Shown piece by piece: positions 50,980 to 58,438 of a stretch of 58,438 nucleotides of DNA. The notes beneath the pieces are model-generated. The model searched no databases. It saw only the letters and a list, made by a program, of their open reading frames with translations, and was not told the DNA's origin. Position numbers and translations under genes: made by a program. The first letter of the stretch is position 1. Each line of letters opens with the position of its first letter. This DNA comes from Candidatus Endomicrobium procryptotermitis (GTDB lineage: Bacteria > Elusimicrobiota > Endomicrobiia > Endomicrobiales > Endomicrobiaceae): NCBI GenBank assembly GCA_031279415.1, contig JAITIP010000043.1, positions 1-58,438 of the forward strand, read 5' to 3'.

Positions 50980-52080
50980 TCAAGTTATACCGTTGTCTAT
51001 AATTCCGCCGCCGAGAACTATGTCATCTTGATAAAAAACGACGCTCTGTCCAGAAGTTACGGACATCTGAGGTTCTTTAAAATCTATGCGTACGTTAGAT
51101 AATATTTTACCATCGGCGCTTTTGATAGGAATTGCCGCTGCTTTTGCCGCATTGTGCTGCTGGCGGATTTTGGCAAAAACTGTTATAGGCTTTTGCAGTG
51201 TGGGAATGGATCCCCATGAAACTTTCCGTGCTATAAGCGTCGATGAATACAAATCTTTTTTTGCACCTACTATTATAATATTTTGTTTTGCCAGTATCTT
51301 TATGACATATAAAGGTTCTTTAGTTCCTCCGGAAAGCCCAAGTCCTTTTCTTTTACCTATAGTATAATTCCATATTCCATTGTGTTTGCCTAAAACTTTT
51401 CCATTTTTATCGACAATATCGCCCTGATTTGTTTTAAACTGCAATATATCATTGTAATCGCCGCAGTAAAAATCCTGACTATCAGGCTTTTCGGCTGCCG
51501 GCAGATTTATATCTTTTGCTATTTTTCTGACATCTTCTTTCATATAAGAGCTGAGCGGAAAAAGCGTTTGTGATAATATTTTTTGCGGCAGACGGTAAAG
51601 AAAATATGTCTGATCTTTATTTTTATCTTTTGGCTTTTTAAGCTGATACATTTTTAAATCTTTGTTAAAAATTATATCGGCGTAATGTCCCGTTGCGAAT
51701 TTGTCAAAAGACATTCCAGCCCTTTTTGCGGCTGCAGGAAGAACGCCGAACTTGATATGTGCATTGCACCACACGCAAGGGTTAGGCGTACGGCCTTCTT
51801 TATATTCATTTTTAAAATTGTCAAGCACTATGCGTTTGTATTCATTACGGCAGTCTATTATTTCTACGGGTATTTTAAGAAAGTCGGCTATTTTTTTTAC
51901 CGTTTCGATATCTTCTTCTTCTGGACCAAAGCACGCATCAGCGACTTTTATTTTTGGCGGCGGTACGGAATTATCCCATATTGACATCATCGCGCCGGTA
52001 ATTTCATGTCCCTGCTTTTTTAATAAATAAGCAGCCACCGCAGAATCTACTCCGCCGCTTAATCCAACTAAAATTTTCAT
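50980..52080 (-). CDS. mnmA: tRNA-specific 2-thiouridylase MnmA
   Basis: The 366-residue protein has the PP-loop GLSGGVDSA (6-14). The catalytic cysteine pair is Cys102 (NPCVWCN) and Cys206 (DFYCGDY). FATGHYADI and IGKRKGLGLSGG are MnmA signatures. It installs the 2-thio group on wobble uridine-34 of Lys, Glu and Gln tRNAs using persulfide sulfur. A housekeeping gene, separated by about 40 bp from hydE upstream. Confidence 0.93.
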   Translation of the reverse strand: MKILVGLSGGVDSAVAAYLLKKQGHEITGAMMSIWDNSVPPPKIKVADACFGPEEEDIETVKKIADFLKIPVEIIDCRNEYKRIVLDNFKNEYKEGRTPNPCVWCNAHIKFGVLPAAAKRAGMSFDKFATGHYADIIFNKDLKMYQLKKPKDKNKDQTYFLYRLPQKILSQTLFPLSSYMKEDVRKIAKDINLPAAEKPDSQDFYCGDYNDILQFKTNQGDIVDKNGKVLGKHNGIWNYTIGKRKGLGLSGGTKEPLYVIKILAKQNIIIVGAKKDLYSSTLIARKVSWGSIPTLQKPITVFAKIRQQHNAAKAAAIPIKSADGKILSNVRIDFKEPQMSVTSGQSVVFYQDDIVLGGGIIDNGIT

Positions 52081-52118
52081 TTTGTTCCTTTCAGCAAAAG
52101 TTTATTAAAAAAAATGAT

Positions 52119-53189
52119 TTATGCCATATATTTATGAAATCCTTCATGTTCGGAAATCGTTCTTCCTATGGACCTAATTTTGTTTGTTATGCAAAATCTG
52201 CAATAAGCAGGAGATTCCGAGATGCATACTTTTCCGGGATATATTTCATAAAATTTTCTATAATCGCCTTCCGTTGCATTTGGCATCACAACATTTGCTC
52301 CGCTTTGCAAAGCTATTATGCGGCCGTTACAGTTTATGGTTTCCATCGCGGTAGTCGCTGGAATGTTTATATCCGGCATTAAAAGTCGCAAAATCGCCAT
52401 TACTTTGAGCGATAATTTAAAATTATTTTTTTTATTTACTTCGATTTTTTGTTTTTCTTCTCTGTAATTTTCATATACTGGCGTGTATGGATTATAGATA
52501 AAAGGACCTATTCCTGCCATATCCACGGGTATAGATTTAAGATATAAAATATCTTTTGCAATGCTTTCAACTGTTTGGCCGGGAAGCCCGACTATAATTC
52601 CTGAACCCGTTTCATAGCCGAGAGATTTAATATTTTCAAGGCATTTCATTCTGTTTTTCAAGCTCATTCCTGGATCATATTTTACATACAATTCTTCGTC
52701 GGTAGTTTCTATTCTCAAAAGGTATCTGTCGGCACCAGCTCTGCGAAACGCTTTATATTCTTCATAAGTTTTTTCGCCTATGCTTAAGGTAAGTGCAATA
52801 CCAAGCTTTTTTATCGCGGAAATAATTTTGACCATTTTTTCAGCGGTGTAATATGGGTCTTCTCCCGACTGTAATACTACGGTTTTATATCCATAGCCTT
52901 TCGCTTTTTGTGCAAGTTTTATTATATCGGATGGTTCTATGCGGTATCTGTTCAAACGAGCATTATCCCTTCGAAGCCCGCAATAGACGCAGTTTTCTTT
53001 ACAATAATTTGAAAATTCTATTAAAGCGCGCAGATGTACTTCTCCACCGAGGTATTTTTCACGTATCCTATCTGCAGTCTCAAAAAGCAAAGAAGCGTCT
53101 GCAGCATTTAGCAGTTTTACTATTTCTTTTTCATTTAGCGCATGACTTTCTTCGGCTCTGTTTATAATTTTTATGCATTCTTCTTTCAT
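52119..53189 (-). CDS. hydE: [FeFe]-hydrogenase maturase HydE
   Basis: The 356-residue radical SAM protein has the cluster motif CKENCVYC (Cys63, Cys67, Cys70). EVHLRALIEFSNYC precedes it and RLNRYRIEPSDII follows. DMAGIGPFIYNPYTPVY and LMPDINIPATTAMETIN are HydE traits that separate it from BioB and PylB. It helps build the diiron subcluster of [FeFe]-hydrogenases, implying that the organism makes or uses H2. No hydF, hydG or hydrogenase gene lies in the window. Confidence 0.9.
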   Translation of the reverse strand: MKEECIKIINRAEESHALNEKEIVKLLNAADASLLFETADRIREKYLGGEVHLRALIEFSNYCKENCVYCGLRRDNARLNRYRIEPSDIIKLAQKAKGYGYKTVVLQSGEDPYYTAEKMVKIISAIKKLGIALTLSIGEKTYEEYKAFRRAGADRYLLRIETTDEELYVKYDPGMSLKNRMKCLENIKSLGYETGSGIIVGLPGQTVESIAKDILYLKSIPVDMAGIGPFIYNPYTPVYENYREEKQKIEVNKKNNFKLSLKVMAILRLLMPDINIPATTAMETINCNGRIIALQSGANVVMPNATEGDYRKFYEIYPGKVCISESPAYCRFCITNKIRSIGRTISEHEGFHKYMA

Positions 53190-53250
53190 AATTTAAATAT
53201 TTTATCATATTTATGGATAACTAAAGAGGTTTATTTTTTTGTCATTAGGG

Positions 53251-53279
53251 TTGCAGTCGAAATATAAAAATTGTATTAT
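53251..53279 (+). promoter_or_regulatory. Promoter P1 for the exported toroid protein
   Basis: TTGCAG (53251-53256), 17 bp, TATTAT (53274-53279). A transcript would start about 70 nt upstream of the start codon. Confidence 0.6.
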
Positions 53280-53320
53280 ACGAGAGTTATTTTATTTAAA
53301 TAAAGGTTTAATTAATGCTG

Positions 53321-53349
53321 TTGACAAAAACATCACGAGAGGCTATTAA
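53321..53349 (+). promoter_or_regulatory. Promoter P2, predicted to give a leaderless transcript
   Basis: TTGACA (53321-53326), 17 bp, TATTAA (53344-53349). The start codon at 53358 is only 8 nt after the -10 box, and no ribosome site lies near the ATG. Confidence 0.5.
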
Positions 53350-53357
53350 GATACAGT

Positions 53358-54830
53358 ATGAAAATTAATTTCAAGATAATTTTACAAATATTTTTCTTAT
53401 TTTTTACAATCACTGAAACTTACGCAGGAGATATCGTAAACAATAAATACAGAGAACAATTTCTTTCTGAAGGCGCAAAAAAGGCCTATTACAAAATCCA
53501 AGCCAATGTTACGAAATTCTTTGACAGACAGACCTCAAGCCTAAATGGTCTTGTGGAAAGTTTCAGAGGAACCTCTATTTATAGTTATGACATTTTTACA
53601 AATGTTTTTGCTTATGGAAAAAAAGGCACTTTAGATGCACAGGCTTTTACATACGACGGCGCAATTGCCGCATTGGCTTATCTTGTTTGTGACCAGCCTC
53701 AAAAAGCCGCCAATATTCTCAAAGTCTATCAGACTGAATTTTATTGTGTTAAAAATGAAAGATACGGGCTTTTCAATAGTTATAGGATGGACAAAGAAAG
53801 CACAAAATGGGGACTTCCCATTGGGATAGACGGAGACAGAATGCATGTGGGACCAACTGTATGGGTAGCTATTGCTGCCATACAGTATACGGCTGTTACT
53901 GGAAAACCTGATTTTCTTCCTTTCATAATCGATATCTGCAAATGGACGGAGCATGTTGAACATTATAGGCTCAAAAGCGGCCACCGCGGCGCCGTTTCCA
54001 TGGGATACGGCTGGGGACCGAATTGGGCAAAAGTTTATTCTACGGAAAATGTAGTCGATCATTACGCTCTTTTAAAAATGATAAAAGAATTATATGAATT
54101 AAAAAATGACGATATAAGAGAAATTTTTTACAAAAAGAAATATTTTCTGCAAAATATAAATAGAGAAATTTTTGCTATCGAAAGATGGCTTATGGAAGTA
54201 GTTTATGATGGCAGCAAGAAAAAAACTTTCAACATGGGAGCAAATGAAGATGGCGTTGATACTACAGATGCTTTGGATACAGTTTCATGGTCGATTCCTG
54301 CCATTACCCCTCAGCGACTTTTTGAAATGGGTGTAAATCCATACCATTTGATGCAGTTTGCCGATAAGGAATATCTTGTGGAAGACGTTCTTATGCCGGA
54401 TGGTGTGAAAATAAAAGGTTATGATTTTACGAATTACGCCGGTAGAAAGAAAGATTATAAGATGGTGTGGTTTGAAGGAACTGGTTTTCATATAGTGGCA
54501 ATGCAGGTTATGTCAAAATTTTCAAGACAGCACAGAGATATTAAAAAAGCTGAATATTTTAGACAAAAAGCGATGTATTTTCTGAATGAAATGACAAAAG
54601 CGTCGGTTGTCTGTACACTTATAGACGGCTCCCTGCCTTATACTTCTAAGAGGCCTAAAGAAAAAGAAATTTTAACCACTTTTCATTGGGAATGGGAAAT
54701 TCCAAGAGGAAAAAAAGGGCAATGGGTTCCATCTGTTTCTTCAACCGGCTGGTATATTATTGCCCTTTCAGCCTTTGACCCACTGAGTTTTGATAAAGAA
54801 AATGTGGATTATAAACTATTTAAAAAATAA
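53358..54830 (+). CDS. Exported (alpha/alpha)-toroid, glycosidase-like protein
   Basis: The 490-residue protein has a signal peptide (cleavage after TYA). Recurrent features of (alpha/alpha)6 toroid carbohydrate enzymes are visible: TYDGAIAALAYLV, VGPTVWVAIAAIQY, STENVVDHYALLKM, ALDTVSWSIPAI, WFEGTGFHIVAMQ and VSSTGWYIIALSAFDP. Acidic residues in STENVVDHY and WFEGTG are candidate catalytic groups. It probably binds or cuts a surface or dietary glycan in the periplasm or outside the cell. I cannot assign a GH family. Confidence 0.6.
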   Translation: MKINFKIILQIFFLFFTITETYAGDIVNNKYREQFLSEGAKKAYYKIQANVTKFFDRQTSSLNGLVESFRGTSIYSYDIFTNVFAYGKKGTLDAQAFTYDGAIAALAYLVCDQPQKAANILKVYQTEFYCVKNERYGLFNSYRMDKESTKWGLPIGIDGDRMHVGPTVWVAIAAIQYTAVTGKPDFLPFIIDICKWTEHVEHYRLKSGHRGAVSMGYGWGPNWAKVYSTENVVDHYALLKMIKELYELKNDDIREIFYKKKYFLQNINREIFAIERWLMEVVYDGSKKKTFNMGANEDGVDTTDALDTVSWSIPAITPQRLFEMGVNPYHLMQFADKEYLVEDVLMPDGVKIKGYDFTNYAGRKKDYKMVWFEGTGFHIVAMQVMSKFSRQHRDIKKAEYFRQKAMYFLNEMTKASVVCTLIDGSLPYTSKRPKEKEILTTFHWEWEIPRGKKGQWVPSVSSTGWYIIALSAFDPLSFDKENVDYKLFKK

Positions 54831-55272
54831 ATATTTTGTATTTACTTAATGCTTGCTGTGATGTCATGTGATGTCATTAGTTTTTATAAATAAAATTTCC
54901 CAGTTCATTTCCCGAATTTACTTTTATTTCACAATTAAATGATTGACATTTAATGCAGTTTTTAGTTTATTATATAAGCAAGATATTGTCGTTAGAGTAA
55001 ATATTGACAAAAATAATACTATATGTATATGTATAATTACAAAATAGTTATATTTAAAGCAAATTTTTTTATACTATGGAATTCAATGTAAAGGCTTTTG
55101 GATATGCATCCGCAGCGAATGCGAAAAAAGTTATTGATTTTAGAATAAGGGAAAACGGCAGTTTAAATTTAGTAAAAAATTAAAAAAGGAGGAATAAGTA
55201 AAAAAATTGTCATTGTTGTATTTTATAGGTTGGTTCTGTTAAATGGCTATATGCCATAACAAGGAGGAGTAA
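54831..55272 (+). promoter_or_regulatory. Long upstream region and leader of the exported 279-aa protein
   Basis: TTGACA (55004-55009) with TATATG 16 bp further (55026-55031) is a likely promoter, giving a leader of more than 200 nt. It contains a 35-codon frame (55076-55183, MEFNVKAFGYASAANAKK) without ribosome site. A perfect GGAGG (about 55188) is not followed by a usable start codon; the one at about 55262 serves the gene. atggc/gccat around 55243 forms a small hairpin. Confidence 0.5.
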
Positions 55273-56112
55273 ATGCGTAAATTATTTAGTTTTTTAGCAG
55301 CGGCAGCAGTAGTATCAACATTAGCAGTGTCGGCTTTTGCAGCTTCAACGACGACCATATTTAGGGCTGAAATTTCATTTGCAAGCACTAATACGAATTT
55401 TGGTTTTACTCTTAAACAGATGGCAGGACTTGTCCCTGCTGTCGGAGATATTAGCACTACTACAGTCCATTGGGTAAATGCTTTTAAGGAGTTGAAGCCT
55501 GGAAATGGCGATGGAATAACTTATTCAGGGTCTGTTCCTCAGACATGGTTTTCAAACTCTAAAGTATATGCAGAAATTGATTTAGGCGACGGGCTTGCGC
55601 CTAATACTACCGTAATTTTTTACACCGACAATAAGAGTGGTACTGAGTCTGCGACGGGTTATAAGTATGTATCAGGCACTTCATCTAATACAGCATCTCC
55701 TCTTATTGCAATGAAATCCACCAGTGCTGTTAGCGCCCCCGGTCTTGAATTAGCATATAAAATTCTTCATTCATCAATGGCATCAGTTGCGATGAGCACT
55801 GCAGCGGCCGACACAAAGGCATATAGTGCTATCACATCTATTGATGAGTTGAAACTTTTAGATGCTTATGGAACTTATTGGGTGCAAGATACCTCTAAAC
55901 CAGGTTATAGTAAAGCTGCAAAAGAATTAGAAATAGCCAATGATAAGGGTATAAGAGTTGGCGAAGAAAACGGTGTTCTTCATAATGTAGATGTAGGTAA
56001 TGCATTTCCAGGAGCAAAAATTTACATGTTTTTTTCACTTTCAGCTTTCAATGCACAAACGGCTCACAGATATGGTACTGAAACTTTAACAGTTGAAACT
56101 ATTACTGAATAA
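55273..56112 (+). CDS. Exported protein of unknown function (possible major surface protein)
   Basis: The 279-residue protein has a clear signal peptide (MRKLFSFLAAAAVVSTLAVS, cleavage at AFA) and an ideal ribosome site (AAGGAGGAG). The mature part is rich in Thr, Ser, Ala and beta-type sequence, with no cysteine seen. Its mature start TTTIFRAEISFA resembles QTMLFRAEVSFE of the protein beginning at 57378. Strong translation signals and its own terminator suggest abundant expression, perhaps as a cell-surface or fibre subunit. No family recognised. Confidence 0.7.
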   Translation: MRKLFSFLAAAAVVSTLAVSAFAASTTTIFRAEISFASTNTNFGFTLKQMAGLVPAVGDISTTTVHWVNAFKELKPGNGDGITYSGSVPQTWFSNSKVYAEIDLGDGLAPNTTVIFYTDNKSGTESATGYKYVSGTSSNTASPLIAMKSTSAVSAPGLELAYKILHSSMASVAMSTAAADTKAYSAITSIDELKLLDAYGTYWVQDTSKPGYSKAAKELEIANDKGIRVGEENGVLHNVDVGNAFPGAKIYMFFSLSAFNAQTAHRYGTETLTVETITE

Positions 56113-56126
56113 TTAGTTCATTTTAG

Positions 56127-56176
56127 CCCCTGTGCTTATATTGCTTTAAACATTGATATAGGCGCAGGGGTGTTTT
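56127..56176 (+). terminator. Rho-independent terminator after the exported 279-aa protein
   Basis: A 15-bp stem with two G-U pairs (cccctgtgcttatat from 56127, complement ending at 56170) is followed by tgtttt. It lies about 15 bp past the stop codon. Confidence 0.8.
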
Positions 56177-56193
56177 AAAGGTTAGATAAGGCT

Positions 56194-56955
56194 TTGCTAA
56201 AAAAAATAGCAGTTTTTTTATTTATTTTATCAGTATTTCATGTGACTTCTATGGCATCTTTATCGGTTTCTCCATCGAGGGTTGACATTCGCGCAGGAAT
56301 AAACGAATCTATTAAAGCTTCGTTTATGGTTACAAACAATTATGAAGGAAATGTTAATATTGAAGTTTTAACGAATGACTGGAACAGTTATAAAGGAAAT
56401 AATATAAATGTAAATTCATGGCTTAATATAGAGACAAAAAAATTTGTCTTGGCTAAAGGTGAAAGTAAAGAGGTCTTCTATACGATTATCACAAACCAAG
56501 ACATGCAGGGGTCTGTTTCAGGGCAAGTTACTTTTTCACTGAAACCACCAGGAAATGATGGGATTACCATAAAAATGAGTTTTCCTATTTATATTATTAT
56601 TAAAGGGACCGAACAAGTTGATTTTAATGTTGAAAAAATAATAAATGTGGCTAAAAAAAATAATGGCATTACTGCATCTTTTTCTATGCAAAATAATGGA
56701 AACGTGCATGTGCGTCCTCAAGGAAAATTTAATATTTATAATAAAAAAGATAAACTTGTTGCAAGCTCAGTTATACCTGAAAGAGTTCCCGTGTATGCAA
56801 ATACATCAAGATCCGGCTTTTATGCAGAGATTCCTGATATTACAAATTTGAAAGCTGGGAAATATATTGCAGAGATATTGGTTGAGACTCAAGGGCAGTC
56901 ATCTTCTAAAAAAATTGAGTTTAGAATAAAAAAAGACAGAACAATTGTACAGTAA
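56194..56955 (+). CDS. Periplasmic pilus-chaperone-like Ig-fold protein
   Basis: The 253-residue frame starts at TTG (56194), preceded by TAAGG; no ATG lies nearby. A signal peptide (LKKIAVFLFILSVFHVTSMA) leads to SLSVSPSRVDIRAGINESI and FMVTNNYEGNVNIEVL, like the first domain of PapD-type and related Ig-fold envelope chaperones. A second beta-domain ends with KAGKYIAEILVETQGQ. It could assist assembly of the neighbouring exported proteins or act as a structural surface protein. Confidence 0.6.
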   Translation: MLKKIAVFLFILSVFHVTSMASLSVSPSRVDIRAGINESIKASFMVTNNYEGNVNIEVLTNDWNSYKGNNINVNSWLNIETKKFVLAKGESKEVFYTIITNQDMQGSVSGQVTFSLKPPGNDGITIKMSFPIYIIIKGTEQVDFNVEKIINVAKKNNGITASFSMQNNGNVHVRPQGKFNIYNKKDKLVASSVIPERVPVYANTSRSGFYAEIPDITNLKAGKYIAEILVETQGQSSSKKIEFRIKKDRTIVQ

Positions 56956-57377
56956 AGCTAGTGATATAAATAATTGTTCTTTGTTAATGCAGAGAGTTTG
57001 CCGTCAATATATCATGGTATTCGTTTGCTGTTTTTAGAAATGGCCGGGCTGCTTCGCAGCAGTACAGAGAATTGTATAGATTATGCTCTTTGCCGCACAG
57101 TAGAAATTGTTGCATGGATAAATAAGTCGTCAGCAGTCAAACCTGAGGACTGCTCAGGATACAGAATAAGTCATCTTTTTCTTCCGGCGGGACAGATTTC
57201 GACGGCGATTATTAACTATTATGGATTTTTTTATTATTATATTATGAAGGCAACAATGGCTATTTGCGGCATTTTAGATACTTAGGATAGAAAAATAAAG
57301 TTGTACAGTGCGGCGGATTTCAGCAATACTTTACAGAGACACATAGAAAACAAGTTCTATTATTATAGGATTATTTA
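56956..57377. other. Gap of about 420 bp without a convincing gene
   Basis: A 103-codon + strand frame (56974-57285) exists but has no ribosome site, no signal peptide and no recognisable fold. An AGGA (about 57367) precedes the next start codon. Nothing else is seen. Confidence 0.5.
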
Positions 57378-58438
57378 ATGAATAAAAAAATGTCCTTTAT
57401 TATTTTAATATTATTTTTTATTTTTTGTTCTCTTGCTTTTTCTCAACAGACAATGCTTTTCAGAGCTGAAGTATCTTTTGAAGAGATAGCTCATAATACT
57501 CCTGTCGTTATAACCATTTTTCATTCAGATATAGATAGAGTTTCTGTAAATATGCGTACGCTCGTTGCTACTGGTACGGTTGTTTTGGCACAGGATTCCG
57601 TTGGACTTTCAAATAATCAAGGAGACGGCATCATCATACAGTATTATACGGATGACAACAGTATTGTTAAGGCTTCAAGTGTTACTTATAAAAAAACAGA
57701 TGAACATTTATATAGTTTTGTGACGTCTCCGATAGTTATAGATACTAATTCGGAATATATCTATTATAGGATTTCTGCAAAAGCTAGTGACGGAACAATG
57801 GGCAGCTACCCATCGAGCAATTCATATATAGAAGCTAATGTTAAACAGATAGAAACGCAGGCTATAGGCACTTCTGGTGGCATTTTAACACTTCAAAGCG
57901 GAGATCAGACAAGAGGAAATACCGTGCAGTATTTTTTGCAGGGCGCTCTTCTTTCTACCACAAATTACAGAATAAAAGAATTATATACAAGCGAAACGCT
58001 TCCCTTCATAGGAGGGCTGCGTCCTATAATAGCTTATGAATTTACGCCAGCTGACATTATTGTCAACAGTCAGGCTCTCATGCCTTCTATAACTTTATAT
58101 TATGGTGATTTGGTGTCGGATTATAACAATATCGAAGTCAGATGGCTTAATGGTACAAGATGGGAAAATGTTAGTTTTACAAATAATTTTGAAATGCGTA
58201 CTGTTACGGTAAATCTTGCTTTGACAAATACAAAGCTTGGATATTACGCTGTATTTGATAAAGTCGCTTTGTCTGACAGTGATTATCGTCCAGTGTACAA
58301 AGTTTTTCGTCTTGGTGAGGAGCTTGAATTCAGGAATTTGGGTACAGGTGATACGGTTACAATATTTGATATTAACGGTCGTGAGATAGCAAGGCTTACG
58401 TCGAAGCCGTTTAAGTGGAATGGGAGAAAGAGCAGTGG
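57378..58438 (+). CDS. Exported protein with FlgD-like C-terminal Ig domain (partial, runs off the window)
   Basis: From the ATG at 57378 (AGGA about 8 nt upstream) the frame is open to the end of the window, at least 353 residues. A signal peptide (MNKKMSFIILILFFIFCSLA) is followed by QQTMLFRAEVSFEEIAHNTP, whose start resembles that of the 279-aa protein at 55273. Several beta-rich segments follow. Near the window end TVTIFDINGREIARL and FKWNGRKSS match the start of FlgD-like/CHU-type Ig domains that cap secreted proteins in several anaerobic phyla. It is probably a large surface or secreted protein; function unknown. Confidence 0.75.
   Translation, partial: MNKKMSFIILILFFIFCSLAFSQQTMLFRAEVSFEEIAHNTPVVITIFHSDIDRVSVNMRTLVATGTVVLAQDSVGLSNNQGDGIIIQYYTDDNSIVKASSVTYKKTDEHLYSFVTSPIVIDTNSEYIYYRISAKASDGTMGSYPSSNSYIEANVKQIETQAIGTSGGILTLQSGDQTRGNTVQYFLQGALLSTTNYRIKELYTSETLPFIGGLRPIIAYEFTPADIIVNSQALMPSITLYYGDLVSDYNNIEVRWLNGTRWENVSFTNNFEMRTVTVNLALTNTKLGYYAVFDKVALSDSDYRPVYKVFRLGEELEFRNLGTGDTVTIFDINGREIARLTSKPFKWNGRKSS

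Noticed and set aside
56974-57285. 103-codon + strand frame between exported-protein genes
   Set aside because: No ribosome site, no signal peptide, mixed composition and no recognisable fold.
1-58438. CRISPR arrays, tRNA or rRNA genes, intact insertion sequences
   Set aside because: None could be recognised by reading; the only mobile-like sequences are the two short MITE-like repeats.

Overview
The window looks like a chromosomal segment of a low-GC, Gram-negative anaerobe. It carries OprB-type porin and LPS-type glycosyltransferase genes, lipoprotein signal peptides, an [FeFe]-hydrogenase maturase (HydE) and strong TTGACA/TATAAT promoters. The combination of a nitrogenase-like cluster with sulfur genes and a giant membrane protein suggests an Elusimicrobia/Endomicrobium-type organism. 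That placement is from memory of the group and was not tested by any search.

Layout. (1) 1-22.6 kb: one uninterrupted + strand reading frame of at least 7,499 codons, still open at the left edge. It has a signal-like segment, a C39/papain-like domain, very long helical and beta-repeat regions, then a polytopic domain whose motifs in order match eukaryotic 1,3-beta-glucan (callose/FKS, GT48) synthases. (2) 22.8-24.0 kb: an OprB-like porin. (3) 24.2-31.4 kb: nitrogenase-like nifH and two NifX-like proteins, nifB, cysteine synthase and two trans-sulfuration PLP enzymes, with a decayed methionine transporter (metQ/metI) between them. (4) 31.4-33.9 kb: a decayed zone with a frameshifted lipoprotein, a MITE-like repeat and relics of an MNT/HEPN toxin-antitoxin pair. 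(5) 33.9-46.7 kb: nifK, two nifD-like paralogues, two paralogous substrate-binding lipoproteins, an ABC permease and ATPase, two exported hydrolases (alpha/beta hydrolase and cyclase), O-acetylhomoserine sulfhydrylase and a 59-aa leader protein. (6) 46.9-50.9 kb: LPS or surface-glycan glycosyltransferases and a methyltransferase. (7) 51-53.2 kb: mnmA and hydE. (8) 53.3-58.4 kb: exported proteins on the + strand: a toroid glycosidase-like protein, two proteins sharing an FRAE[IV]SF mature start, and a pilus-chaperone-like protein.

How the parts may work together. NifD-like and NifK-like proteins keep all P-cluster cysteines, and NifD keeps the cofactor cysteine. NifB and NifH are present but no nifE/nifN pair, nifV, nifU or nifS is seen. 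The neighbours are nearly all sulfur-assimilation genes. The same 10-11 bp motif (AAACATATAT[G]) flanks three near-consensus promoters, so the two halves look like one regulon. The simplest hypothesis is uptake of an organic (sulfur) compound by a NitT/SsuABC-type transporter after periplasmic hydrolysis, reductive cleavage by the nitrogenase-like enzyme, and capture of the thiol or sulfide by MetY and CysK, as in methylthio-alkane reductase systems. N2 reduction (group IV nitrogenase) cannot be excluded from sequence. The second notable item is the GT48-like domain in a giant bacterial protein.
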